A DNA stretch of 64,000 nt from an uncultured Dorea sp. (GCF_934294775.1 NZ_CAKRAH010000011.1:1-64000); one strand, 5' to 3'; shown: positions 55,093-63,352, counted from the first letter of the stretch. Notes: generated by a model not told the origin, from the sequence alone. Numbers and translations are program-made.

Positions 55093-55680
55093 ATGAATTG
55101 GAATTTTTTGTTTTTTGTGAACAGCGCCCTGCTGGGAGTAGGACTTGCAATGGATGCATTTTCAGTATCTCTTGCAAATGGAATGAATGAAAAACACATG
55201 AAGAAATCGAGGATGGCATATATTGCCGGTGTGTATGGTTTCTTTCAGTTTCTGATGCCAATGGTAGGATGGGTCTGTGTACACACAATTGTACAGATCT
55301 TTGGACAGTTTCAGAAGTTCATACCGTGGATTGCGTTGGTATTATTGCTATATATCGGTGGAAGTATGATCAAAGAATCCATTACAGGCGGAGAAGAAGA
55401 CGATGAAGTTAAGAAGCTTAGTTTTGCAGTGCTGATGATGCAGGGAATCGCAACATCGATTGATGCATTATCCGTAGGATTTACCATTGCGGAGTATGGT
55501 CTGATCATGGCAGTTGTCTGTTCATTGATCGTGGCAGTGGTTACGTTTATTATATGTGAGACAGGCTTATATCTTGGAAAGACACTGGGAACGAAGCTGG
55601 CAGGAAAAGCAGATATCTTAGGTGGAGTGATCCTGATTGGTATCGGTATTGAGATATTTGTAAAAGGAGTGTTTTTCTAA
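55093..55680 (+). CDS. mntP: Manganese efflux pump MntP
   Basis: 195 residues with six membrane segments in two repeats; the ion-binding motifs are AMDAFSVSLANGM in helix 1 and TSIDALSVGFT in helix 4. It exports Mn2+ and protects against excess metal. GGAGGAAG precedes the ATG. Expression is controlled by the manganese riboswitch about 155 bp upstream, a classical pairing. The gene ends before a hairpin shared with the convergent XRE gene. Confidence 0.95.
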   Translation: MNWNFLFFVNSALLGVGLAMDAFSVSLANGMNEKHMKKSRMAYIAGVYGFFQFLMPMVGWVCVHTIVQIFGQFQKFIPWIALVLLLYIGGSMIKESITGGEEDDEVKKLSFAVLMMQGIATSIDALSVGFTIAEYGLIMAVVCSLIVAVVTFIICETGLYLGKTLGTKLAGKADILGGVILIGIGIEIFVKGVFF

Positions 55681-55750
55681 GAACAGATTCTGTCCGGGAC
55701 AGATATACATCTATAATAAAAGAAAAAATGTTATTAAAGAAGTTTGGTTT

Positions 55751-55785
55751 AAGGAAAACTGTATTACTGCAGTTTTCCTTTTTCT
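55751..55785. terminator. Terminator between mntP and XRE gene, overlapping XRE stop
   Basis: AAGGAAAACTG (55751-55761) pairs exactly with CAGTTTTCCTT (55770-55780); TTTTCTTC follows on the plus strand. The stop codon of the minus-strand XRE gene (55764-55766) lies in the loop. Confidence 0.85.
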
Positions 55786-56279
55786 TCGTTTAAGAGGTCT
55801 ATATTAAGATTATTTTCACTGGCAGTTTTGTCTATCCATAGATTCAGTGAATTGATGGCGAGGGATACATCGTCCAGCTTTTTGCTGATATAGGCAAAGT
55901 CATGAATCTCGTCATCTGTGATCTTACCGTCACGGGCAATCTGGATCAGGCGGCTGGTGAGAGGATTGATTTCGTTGAGACTTGCGATGGTCTCAAGGAT
56001 GATCGTAGACAACTCAGACATCGCAACCTCCGGTACATAGCGGTTGCCGATTGCACATTTGTGTGAGCAGTAGTAATTACGAAGCTCCGGCTTCTTATAA
56101 CATTCAGCCATCTGCAAAATATCATAAGGAGTTGGCTCCTGAAGCTCGTACTCGATTTTTTCAATTCGGGAGGCAGATACTCCGGTCATATTCTCGCTTG
56201 CTTTTTCACGGGTAAGCCCTTGCTCTTCCCGGCATAGTTGATAGATCGTTTTATTTTCTCTTGTGGATTGTTTTCCCAT
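55764..56279 (-). CDS. XRE-family regulator with a CxxxC motif
   Basis: 171 residues. An N-terminal helix-turn-helix (about 12-65: YQLCREEQGLTREKASENMT, RIEKIEYELQEPTPYDILQM) is followed by YYCSHKCAIGNRYVPE and a helical domain (about 85-165). The CSHKC cysteines plus the His could bind a metal or respond to redox or thiols, which is a guess. CGGAGATG precedes the ATG. It is convergent with the riboswitch-controlled mntP; a role in metal control is possible but only by position. Confidence 0.8.
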   Translation of the reverse strand: MGKQSTRENKTIYQLCREEQGLTREKASENMTGVSASRIEKIEYELQEPTPYDILQMAECYKKPELRNYYCSHKCAIGNRYVPEVAMSELSTIILETIASLNEINPLTSRLIQIARDGKITDDEIHDFAYISKKLDDVSLAINSLNLWIDKTASENNLNIDLLNEEKGKLQ

Positions 56280-56445
56280 GGTTACATCTCCGTATTATAA
56301 TTAATATATTTTAGCTTATATATTTTACTATAGCGGAAAAAAAGGAATATCACAAGAAGGTTGTTAGCTTTTCCTGGATAATGTATAATCAATGTTAATG
56401 TTCAAACAGTAATTGAGCAATATAAGAATAAGAAGAGGTTGTAAG

Positions 56446-57048
56446 ATGGCAAAATTATATTTCCGATATGGGGCGATGGGCAGTTCAAAATCTGCCAATA
56501 TTCTGATGGTAAGATATAACTATGAAGAGAGAGGGCAGTATGCAGTCCTGTTAAAACCAAGAACGGACAACCGGGACGGAGAACGTGAGATCCAGTCCCG
56601 TATAGGCTTATCAGCACCTGCAGAATATGTCGATGATTTTCTGAAAGAAATCTCTGAGACATGGAGTATAGGAAGTGATGAATATTTGCATCACGGAGAG
56701 AAAGTGGATGCAGTTCTGGTAGATGAAGCCCAGTTTCTTTCACCGGAAGAGATTGATACATTATCGGATATCGTAGATTTTTACGAGATTCCGGTTATAT
56801 GTTATGGCTTGCGGACTGATTTCCGGAGTCTTATGTTTCCAGGCTCCAAGAGACTTATGGAGATCGCAGATGTCATAGAAGAAGTTCCGACAGTCTGCTG
56901 GTGTGGAAGACGCGCACAGTGTAACACAAGATTCGCCAATGGAAAGATCGTACGTGAAGGTGCGCAGGTGATGCTTGGGTCGAATGAAAGTTATATGGCA
57001 CTTTGCAGGAAGCATTATAAAGAGGGAAAATTATCGGAGAAGGATTAG
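56446..57048 (+). CDS. tdk: Thymidine kinase
   Basis: 200 residues, type II kinase. P-loop GAMGSSKSAN, DEAQFLSPEEI with the catalytic region, YGLRTDFRSL lasso start, and the zinc-finger cysteines in CWCGRRAQCNTR (the later Cys near CRKHY). It phosphorylates deoxythymidine for nucleotide salvage. The frame is open 11 codons upstream, but AGAGGTTG is placed for the ATG at 56446 and the protein then starts as in the family. A hairpin that also covers the spoIIID ribosome site follows. Confidence 0.94.
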   Translation: MAKLYFRYGAMGSSKSANILMVRYNYEERGQYAVLLKPRTDNRDGEREIQSRIGLSAPAEYVDDFLKEISETWSIGSDEYLHHGEKVDAVLVDEAQFLSPEEIDTLSDIVDFYEIPVICYGLRTDFRSLMFPGSKRLMEIADVIEEVPTVCWCGRRAQCNTRFANGKIVREGAQVMLGSNESYMALCRKHYKEGKLSEKD

Positions 57049-57071
57049 ACTGTGTAGACATACATTCATAT

Positions 57072-57116
57072 ACCCTTGCATAGATTGTAAAAAACAATTT
57101 ATGCAGGGGTTATTTT
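57072..57116 (+). promoter_or_regulatory. Hairpin that ends tdk and buries the spoIIID ribosome site
   Basis: ACCCTTGCATA (57072-57082) pairs with TATGCAGGGGT (57100-57110) with one G-U, and inside it ATTGT pairs with ACAAT, for about 16 bp with a 5-nt loop. TATTTTTA follows, so it can act as a terminator for tdk. The AGGGG in the right arm is the only ribosome site before the spoIIID ATG (57118), so read-through RNA would be poorly translated. Confidence 0.7.
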
Positions 57117-57117
57117 T

Positions 57118-57381
57118 ATGAAAGATTATATTGAAGAAAGGGCAGTTGAGATCGCGTATTATATTATCGAACATAAAGCCACCGTGCGTCAGACTGCGAA
57201 GGAGTTTGGGGTTAGTAAGAGTACGATACATAAAGACTGCACCGACCGTCTGGAACAGATCAACCCGAACCTTGCGCATAGCGTCCGGAAGGTGCTTGAT
57301 GTGAACAAGCAGGAACGGCATATCCGCGGCGGACTTGCTACTAGGGAGAAATATCTGCACCAGCACCAAAGTGCCGGATAA
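57118..57381 (+). CDS. spoIIID: Stage III sporulation regulator SpoIIID
   Basis: 87 residues, full length. A single helix-turn-helix (about 22-45: TVRQTAKEFGVSKSTIHKD) with the family ending RLEQINPNLAHSVRKVLDVN and ERHIRGGLATREKY. It is the mother-cell DNA-binding protein that tunes the sigma-E regulon and leads to sigma-K. The conserved position usually reading VTERL is CTDRL here. It follows tdk after 69 bp, with its ribosome site inside a hairpin. A terminator follows. Confidence 0.95.
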   Translation: MKDYIEERAVEIAYYIIEHKATVRQTAKEFGVSKSTIHKDCTDRLEQINPNLAHSVRKVLDVNKQERHIRGGLATREKYLHQHQSAG

Positions 57382-57451
57382 AGAAAAAAGATCAAATACA
57401 GATAAATGTCCGTCTTGTGTATGTCGTTGTAATGAATATACAGGAAAAATA

Positions 57452-57515
57452 AAAAATGCGGTGTAAGAGATCCCGTAAAGACATTATGTCCGGAATTCTT
57501 ACACCGCATTTTTCT
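57452..57515. terminator. Terminator after spoIIID
   Basis: AAAAATGCGGTGTAAGA (57452-57468) pairs exactly with TCTTACACCGCATTTTT (57497-57513), loop 28 nt. The arms are A/T-flanked on both sides, so it may also serve the convergent Gate-domain gene. Confidence 0.88.
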
Positions 57516-57628
57516 AAGTTATTATTGCAGAATATAATGTTCTGTCGTTAAATTACAAGTCTGGTACAGTAACGAGTGAAAAATTATTTGAGTGGATTAA
57601 TTATCTTGTTATCGGCATTATTACATAT

Positions 57629-58798
57629 TTACAAGAACAACATAACCAGCTTAAATAGCCAGTTCGCAGCAATTCCTGCGCACAGGCCGCCGATTGTGTG
57701 GCTTAAGATTGCCTTTCCTGTAAGTTTGCTTACCTTCAGTGAAGACATCATAGCAACATGTGTGCTAAGGTATCCGCTCCAGCACATGCACATAGCGGTG
57801 AATACAGCCACGTCGTTCGCAAAAACGGTACCGGCTTCTGCCATGTGAGGTACCAGCCCAATAGCAGCTCCGGCAGCGCCAAGTGCGGTGATCGGAACCG
57901 AGATAGCGGAAGCATCCGTAAATCCAAAAAGAGGAGATAAGATGAACTCAAGCTTCTTACCAAGCCATGGAAGGAATGCAACACCTTCGTAAGCAGCTCC
58001 GGTATAAGTTCCATCAGCAGATGCACCGTTTGTCAGCATCATTACGATCGTACAGATTACGATAACACCAGGAATGATGGCAAGACCAACATCAACACCA
58101 CCTTTTCCACCTTCCAGAAGAGCTTCAATCGCACGTCCGCCGATTCCCCCGTCTCTGATTTCACGGGTGTTCAGGACGGCATCCATATCTTCGTGCTCTT
58201 CGAATTTTACACAATATTCTTCAGTTCCGTACTCTTTCTTTGTAAAATGAAGCATAATACGGACACTGATAACACTTCCAATGATTGCGGCAATGTTACC
58301 AACGATTACAGCAGTACCGGCATGCCCGCCTTTTAATTTCAGACCAACCATAAATGTACTGACGATCAATCCCATTCCAAAAGAAGTTCCAAGGTTTGTC
58401 AAAGCCGGAATCTGGAATTTCTTGAAATATTTGCGGAAATTCTTGTCTTCTGCGAGTCCGAGGATTGCCGGGTTATCAGATAAGTAAGTTGTGATAACAC
58501 CAAGCGCAGCCGCACCAGGCAGGTTGTAAAGTGGTTTCATCAAAGGTGATAATAACTTATTCACCATAGAGATGACACCAAATTCCGAGAACAGTCCGGC
58601 AATGGCACCTGCAAGTACTGCGATAGCCATAATATAGAAGACTGTTTCAAGTAACAGTTTGTATCCGGTGTTCATCAATGTGTTCAGCATGTTGACGCCA
58701 CCCATCTTGATACCCATACCGCCAAAGATGCCTAAAAAGATTGCCAGAAAGACAAATCCTTCAAGACTGATGGCTTTCTTTGTTCTTTTGTTCCCCAT
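57629..58798 (-). CDS. Nucleoside-recognition (Gate) domain membrane protein
   Basis: 389 residues with about nine hydrophobic segments. It resembles the two-Gate-domain membrane proteins found in clostridia: FYIMAIAVLAGAIAGLFSEF, NLPGAAALGVITTYLSDNPA, NLGTSFGMGLIVSTF, and a second half with VDVGLAIIPGVIVIC and ALGAAGAAIGLVPHMAEAG. Related SpoIIM/YjiH-like or nucleoside-type transporters handle small metabolites, but the substrate is unknown. The ATG at 58798 has GGAGG at good distance; the frame is open 13 codons upstream without a site. The TetR gene is divergent. Confidence 0.8.
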   Translation of the reverse strand: MGNKRTKKAISLEGFVFLAIFLGIFGGMGIKMGGVNMLNTLMNTGYKLLLETVFYIMAIAVLAGAIAGLFSEFGVISMVNKLLSPLMKPLYNLPGAAALGVITTYLSDNPAILGLAEDKNFRKYFKKFQIPALTNLGTSFGMGLIVSTFMVGLKLKGGHAGTAVIVGNIAAIIGSVISVRIMLHFTKKEYGTEEYCVKFEEHEDMDAVLNTREIRDGGIGGRAIEALLEGGKGGVDVGLAIIPGVIVICTIVMMLTNGASADGTYTGAAYEGVAFLPWLGKKLEFILSPLFGFTDASAISVPITALGAAGAAIGLVPHMAEAGTVFANDVAVFTAMCMCWSGYLSTHVAMMSSLKVSKLTGKAILSHTIGGLCAGIAANWLFKLVMLFL

Positions 58799-59029
58799 AA
58801 AAAACCTCCAATTTTTTGTATTCTCAATATGAAACACATAGCAATACCTTACTATATAATCTAAAAAATGTCAATCAGTGATTACAAATTGTGCATATAC
58901 GATGAGAAATGCATGGATAATATAAAAAAATAGTGCATAATTATGATAATTGAATTTTTTTTGCAAGAATGATAAGATGAAAATGCATATGAGGATAAGG
59001 AAAGAGTGTGAGAAGGGAGAAGACAACAA

Positions 59030-59740
59030 GTGACGACAACCAGAGGGAATAGGGAAGAAAAGAGAAAACGAATTATGTCATATTTCATCAATGCAACGAT
59101 TGAATTGATGGAAGAAGAAGGAATAGAGAATCTGTCTATACGTAAGGTGGCAGACCGTGCAGGATATAACAGCGCAACGCTGTATCATTATTTTTCAAAT
59201 CTGGATGAACTGGAATTATTCGCCAGTATCAAATGCCTGGATGAATATATGAAAGAGACCCTGATATATAGAGCAGAAGGAAGAAGCCTTAAGCAATGGT
59301 ACCTTGATCAATGGAGATGCTTTTGCAGGCATTCATTTGCAAGACCGAGGATTTATCATTTCTTATTCTTCAGTCCGGAAGGGATTGCGAATCTGAATGG
59401 TATCATCCGGAGATATTATGAGATTTATCCGGATGAAAAAGTTGAGATGACAGTAGAGTATGAGAGATTTCTAAGTGAAGGAGATTTCTTTAAGAGAAAT
59501 GAGATGCTGCTTAGAAATGTAGTAAAGGAAAGAGAATACAACATTTCCGAACAGGAGGTTGAAGAAGTCAACGAGATGAGCGTGTTAATCTACCGGGGGG
59601 TACTGGCAATCATGCGGTGTGACAGAGATAAACCAACGGTGGATGATGCGGTAAATAAGACTGTGAAATATCTGGAAAAAGCACTGGAAATATATCATCT
59701 CGATATGATGTCAGAAATGAAGGAAGAAAAAATATTGTAA
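59030..59740 (+). CDS. TetR-family transcriptional regulator
   Basis: 236 residues. The N-terminal helix-turn-helix (about 12-58) contains EEEGIENLSIRKVADRAGYN and ATLYHYFSNLDEL; the remaining helical ligand domain is longer than average. The GTG start has AGAAGGGAGA upstream. It is divergent from the Gate-domain protein, so it may control that gene. The YesN-type regulator gene follows 59 bp later. Ligand unknown. Confidence 0.88.
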   Translation: MTTTRGNREEKRKRIMSYFINATIELMEEEGIENLSIRKVADRAGYNSATLYHYFSNLDELELFASIKCLDEYMKETLIYRAEGRSLKQWYLDQWRCFCRHSFARPRIYHFLFFSPEGIANLNGIIRRYYEIYPDEKVEMTVEYERFLSEGDFFKRNEMLLRNVVKEREYNISEQEVEEVNEMSVLIYRGVLAIMRCDRDKPTVDDAVNKTVKYLEKALEIYHLDMMSEMKEEKIL

Positions 59741-59799
59741 GAACAAAATAAGTTAGTAATAAAAGCAGCAGACAGGATTCCGAATAAAGGAGAAGATAA

Positions 59800-61323
59800 A
59801 TGCGGGTGGTTATCGTAGAAGATAATGCAATATATAAAGAAGAACTGATCAACTGCCTGAACCAGGAAGCAGAGGCAGTTGACATCGTAGGAATTACCGA
59901 TAACGGAGCAGAAGGGCTGGCAGTAATTGAAAAAGTAAGACCAGACGTAGTATTTACAGATATAAGAATGCCGGAGATGGACGGTTTTGAGATGATCGAA
60001 GCAATACGGAGAAAACATATATTCTGCAAATTTGTAGTAGTAAGCTCCTGTCCGGAATTTGTCTATGCCAAGAGGGCGATGCAGCTTGGAGTATCGGATT
60101 ATCTGTTAAATCCTGTGAAATTATCAGAAATCCGGATGGTGTTAAGAAGGCTGGAAGAAGAGCTAAGAGACCGGGACAGGTGGGTTCATCTTCTGAATCT
60201 GGAGTATGTATTTCTGAATGCGATCACGGGCCAGATCAGGGAAGATGAACGGATGGAAGTGTTGATACAAGAAAGGTATGGAATCCGTGTACATGAACGG
60301 ATTGCGGTACTTGGCATTGGTATGGGATCTAATTATGATGAATACAAAGATTATGTAAGCCGTACACTTCATGAACTGCAGGAATATAATGCATCATTCC
60401 GTGTGTATCCGATGGAATTGTCAGGAAGACACAGTTTTGTGGCACTGATTTATCATATGGAAGATGAAAAAGCAACGTATCAGTATCTGGAACAGAATAT
60501 TATCCCGGTACTTGGAAAAGAAGTAAGAGGAAGAATGGTCTGCAGCTGGGATGTCAGCGATGGATTCCGGAATATGCATGAGACAGTACAGAGGCTGGAC
60601 CGGATCGCAGAGTGGAATCTGATTCTGGAGAAAGGAACACTGATATGCGAAGAAAAGATCCGGAGAATACATCTGCATCCATTCAAATATCCGGTAGAAC
60701 TGGAAAAAGAAGCAAAAGAAGCATTGGATGCCAGAGATTTGCAGAGATTTAAAGAAACATTTACCAGCTACCGGGCATACTGCAGGGGGCTGCCATGTAC
60801 TCCGCAGGAAGCAAAGGAAGGCTGCATCCGTATCGCACTGGTCCTGATCCAGATGGCGACAGAGGTCGGAGCGGCAGAAGTGCAGTTAAAAGGACAGCGG
60901 TTCCTCCGGGGAATATCAAGGGCGAATGGCTGGACCGATATCGAAGAAAGGGTAGAATCATTTTTTGAATATCTGACCGAGAGAGAAGGAGAGGGAGAAA
61001 AGATCAGTCTTCTCATCCAAAAAGCGCTGGAATATATAAGAGAATATTATGATCAGGGCATTACCCTGGAAGAAATATCAGGAAGACTGCATGTCACTGA
61101 AGAGTATCTAAGTAGTCAGTTCCGGAAAGAAACAGGAAAAACATTTTCAGAAATCATACGGACATACCGTATTGAAAATGTAAAAAGACTGCTGACAACG
61201 ACAACTTACAAACTGAACCAGATCGCGGAAATGGTAGGTTATGCAGATCCCAAATATATGAGCAGGGTCTTTAAAGAAAAGACGGGTATCTTACCGCTTG
61301 ACTATCGTAAAAAGAACGGATAA
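59800..61323 (+). CDS. YesN-type response regulator with AraC DNA-binding domain
   Basis: 507 residues: receiver domain (about 1-120: VIVEDNAIYKEEL, VVFTDIRMPEMDGFE), a helical middle region (about 130-395) and a C-terminal AraC domain (about 405-505: GITLEEISGRLHVTEEYLSSQ, IAEMVGYADPKYMSRVFKEK). The phosphoacceptor Asp is present, but the conserved receiver Lys (normally LLKP) is Asn in YLLNPVK, so phosphorylation signalling may be altered. No cognate YesM-type kinase is nearby. GGAGAAG precedes the ATG. Confidence 0.9.
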   Translation: MRVVIVEDNAIYKEELINCLNQEAEAVDIVGITDNGAEGLAVIEKVRPDVVFTDIRMPEMDGFEMIEAIRRKHIFCKFVVVSSCPEFVYAKRAMQLGVSDYLLNPVKLSEIRMVLRRLEEELRDRDRWVHLLNLEYVFLNAITGQIREDERMEVLIQERYGIRVHERIAVLGIGMGSNYDEYKDYVSRTLHELQEYNASFRVYPMELSGRHSFVALIYHMEDEKATYQYLEQNIIPVLGKEVRGRMVCSWDVSDGFRNMHETVQRLDRIAEWNLILEKGTLICEEKIRRIHLHPFKYPVELEKEAKEALDARDLQRFKETFTSYRAYCRGLPCTPQEAKEGCIRIALVLIQMATEVGAAEVQLKGQRFLRGISRANGWTDIEERVESFFEYLTEREGEGEKISLLIQKALEYIREYYDQGITLEEISGRLHVTEEYLSSQFRKETGKTFSEIIRTYRIENVKRLLTTTTYKLNQIAEMVGYADPKYMSRVFKEKTGILPLDYRKKNG

Positions 61324-61391
61324 GTGCCAGAAAATGACAAAAAGAAGCGAATAAATCACAAAAAAGTCTTCTTTTTTTAAATATTTCCTCC

Positions 61392-61419
61392 TTGCAAAAA
61401 AGAAAAATTGTGCTAATAT
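61392..61419 (+). promoter_or_regulatory. Promoter for second HPr-fold gene
   Basis: TTGCAA (61392-61397), 16-bp spacer and TAATAT (61414-61419), 30 bp before the start, leaving a short leader. Confidence 0.7.
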
Positions 61420-61449
61420 AGCTCCAGCAAGAAAAAGGAGGGACCAATC

Positions 61450-61680
61450 ATGAATGCGAAAAAAGTAATTTTTTCTAATCCAGATGATGTCATAAATTTT
61501 GTAAAAATAGTTGAGAAATATCCTTATGATATGGATATGAAACGGGGAAGATATATCGTAGATGCGAAGTCCCTGTTAGGTCTTATGAATCTTGGATTTG
61601 ACCATGAGATTGAACTGAGTGTCTATGATGAAGATTGTGACGATCTCTGGAAAGAGCTTGATAAATTCGTAGCAGCGTAA
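61450..61680 (+). CDS. Small HPr-fold protein without the phospho-histidine (2)
   Basis: 76 residues. DAKSLLGLMNLGFDHEIELS, then DCDDLWKELDKFVAA closely follows the second half of HPr (KSIMGVMSL, EVTI and the final helix). The N-terminal half (IFSNPDDVINFVKIVEKYP) keeps the helix but has no HARPA motif, so the active-site His is missing; a Ser stands in the KS of the regulatory-helix start as in Ser46. It is better aligned to HPr than the gene at 45428. AAAGGAGGG precedes the ATG. Role unknown, perhaps a regulatory decoy or a partner-binding protein. Confidence 0.75.
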   Translation: MNAKKVIFSNPDDVINFVKIVEKYPYDMDMKRGRYIVDAKSLLGLMNLGFDHEIELSVYDEDCDDLWKELDKFVAA

Positions 61681-61756
61681 ATGCTGACAAGATTGAAGAG
61701 ATGCAAAGTAGAAACGCAGTATTCATTGTGTGACGAGTAACTTGCAACAATTCTTG

Positions 61757-61795
61757 AATTTAACTTAATTAAGCAGCGAAACGGATTGCGAAATA
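61757..61795. repeat. Dispersed repeat, copy 2 (AAGCAGCGAA type)
   Basis: AATTTAACTTAATT, then AAGCAGCGAAACGG and ATTGCGAAATA: a near copy of 21489-21526. It lies after the second HPr-fold gene and before the terminator. Confidence 0.7.
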
Positions 61796-61815
61796 AGAAA
61801 ATAATATTGTATGAG

Positions 61816-61855
61816 AAAAATCCTCAGCGTATAATAGAATACGTTGAGGATTTTT
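61816..61855 (+). terminator. Terminator after second HPr-fold gene
   Basis: AAAAATCCTCAGCGT (61816-61830) pairs with ACGTTGAGGATTTTT (61841-61855), 15 bp with one G-U pair, ending in T. Confidence 0.92.
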
Positions 61856-61858
61856 GAT

Positions 61859-61931
61859 GCCATAGTATGCAACAGAAGCTGCCAACGAATTACGCATCCG
61901 CAAGGAGTTGCTGGTGGCAGGTTTTGTATGT
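61859..61931 (+). repeat. Dispersed hairpin repeat, copy F (with insertion)
   Basis: Starts as AGTATGCAACAGAAGCTGCC, then carries an extra segment with GCATCCGCAAGGAG before closing with GGTGGCAGGTTTTGTATG. The extra segment matches the start of copy G, so it looks like two variants joined. Confidence 0.75.
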
Positions 61932-61955
61932 ACATAAATATACAGGAGAGGAAAA

Positions 61956-63317
61956 ATGAAGGAGAACACAAAGGAAGAACGACAAGCATATTTTTTTGAC
62001 AATAAAGCACTTCTTGCACTGATTATCCCATTAGTGATTGAACAGCTGCTGGCGGTATTGGTGGGAATGGCGGATTCCATCATGATTGCAAGTGTAGGAG
62101 AAGCGGCAGTGTCCGGTGTGTCGTTAGTAGATCAGATCATGATACTTCTGATCAATGCATTTGCGGCACTCGCAACCGGTGGTGCAGTTGTGGCAGGACA
62201 GTTACTGGGACAAAAGCGGCGGGAAGAAGCCTGCAAATCCGCAACACAGATGGTATGGTTTATTACAATCTGTGCGGTTGTCATTACGATTATCGTGTAT
62301 CTTGGAAAATCATTCATATTGCATACCGTATTTGGAAAGATAGATCAGGATGTAATGCATCATGCAGACATTTACCTTCTGATCGTGGCAGTATCGATTC
62401 CGTTCATGGCGCTGTATAATGGAGGCGCAGCGATATTCCGTACGATGGGAAATTCAAAAGTGACGATGCAGATTTCGATCATTATGAATGTCATTAATAT
62501 AGGAGGAAATGCACTTCTGATCTATGGGTTCCATCGTGGAACAGAAGGTGTCGCAATTCCGACACTGGTATCGAGAATGACAGCGGCGATCATAGTAATT
62601 GTGCTGTTGTGTGATGAGAAGCGTACTTTACATATAGAAAGAACCTGGCGCTACCGGGTGGACTGGACGATGGTGAAGAAGATCTTAAGCATCGGTGTGC
62701 CAAATGGATTAGAGAATAGTATGTTCCAGCTGGGTAAGATCATTGTATTGAGCCTGGTGTCTACATTTGGAACTTATGCCATTGCGGCAAATGCAGTGTC
62801 AAATGCAATCGCATTATTCCAGATCCTTCCGGGAATGGCAATTACTCTGGCAATCACACCGGTTATCTCCCGATGTGTGGGTGCAGGGGATTATAAACAG
62901 GCGAAGTATTATAATAAAAAATTAATGATGATTACTTATGTCAGTATGACGGCTATGGTATTATTTATATTTGCATTATTACCACTGATATTGAAAGCTT
63001 ATAACCTGTCTGATATCACGGCAAAGACGACCACGGATATTATACATTTCCATGGAATCAGTGCGATATTCATCTGGCCGGTTGCATTTGCCCTGCCAGC
63101 GACATTCAGAGCAGCGGGAGATGCGAAAGCATGCATGTATATTTCGAGTATATCGATGTGGATCTTCAGAATCGGATTCAGTTATGTACTTGGAAAATAT
63201 ATGGGACTTGGTGTCTTTGGTGTCTGGGTAGCGATGGTGATCGACTGGGTGTTCCGTGCCATTTGTTTTGTAATCCGGTATTTCCGCGGAAGCTGGAAGA
63301 AGAATGCGATTGTATAG
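61956..63317 (+). CDS. MATE-family efflux transporter
   Basis: 453 residues with twelve membrane segments in two bundles. Family marks are the N-terminal LIIPLVIEQLLAVLVGMADS, LATGGAVVAGQLLGQ, and the second-bundle start GVPNGLENSMFQLG. It expels drugs or metabolites with Na+ or H+. GGAGAGG precedes the ATG. No regulator is directly adjacent. Substrate cannot be told from sequence. Confidence 0.93.
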   Translation: MKENTKEERQAYFFDNKALLALIIPLVIEQLLAVLVGMADSIMIASVGEAAVSGVSLVDQIMILLINAFAALATGGAVVAGQLLGQKRREEACKSATQMVWFITICAVVITIIVYLGKSFILHTVFGKIDQDVMHHADIYLLIVAVSIPFMALYNGGAAIFRTMGNSKVTMQISIIMNVINIGGNALLIYGFHRGTEGVAIPTLVSRMTAAIIVIVLLCDEKRTLHIERTWRYRVDWTMVKKILSIGVPNGLENSMFQLGKIIVLSLVSTFGTYAIAANAVSNAIALFQILPGMAITLAITPVISRCVGAGDYKQAKYYNKKLMMITYVSMTAMVLFIFALLPLILKAYNLSDITAKTTTDIIHFHGISAIFIWPVAFALPATFRAAGDAKACMYISSISMWIFRIGFSYVLGKYMGLGVFGVWVAMVIDWVFRAICFVIRYFRGSWKKNAIV

Positions 63318-63318
63318 A

Positions 63319-63352
63319 AGAAGTCCCTTGTAAAAAAGGGGCTTCTATTTTA
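63319..63352 (+). terminator. Terminator after MATE gene
   Basis: AGAAGTCCCTT (63319-63329) pairs with AAGGGGCTTCT (63336-63346), followed by ATTTTATAA, two bases after the stop. Confidence 0.85.

Noticed and set aside
54984..55190. 68-codon frame between the riboswitch and mntP, overlapping mntP in another frame
   Set aside because: It lacks a good ribosome site, the overlapping half is just the mntP sequence read out of frame, and the product resembles nothing; a leader peptide is not excluded but unsupported.
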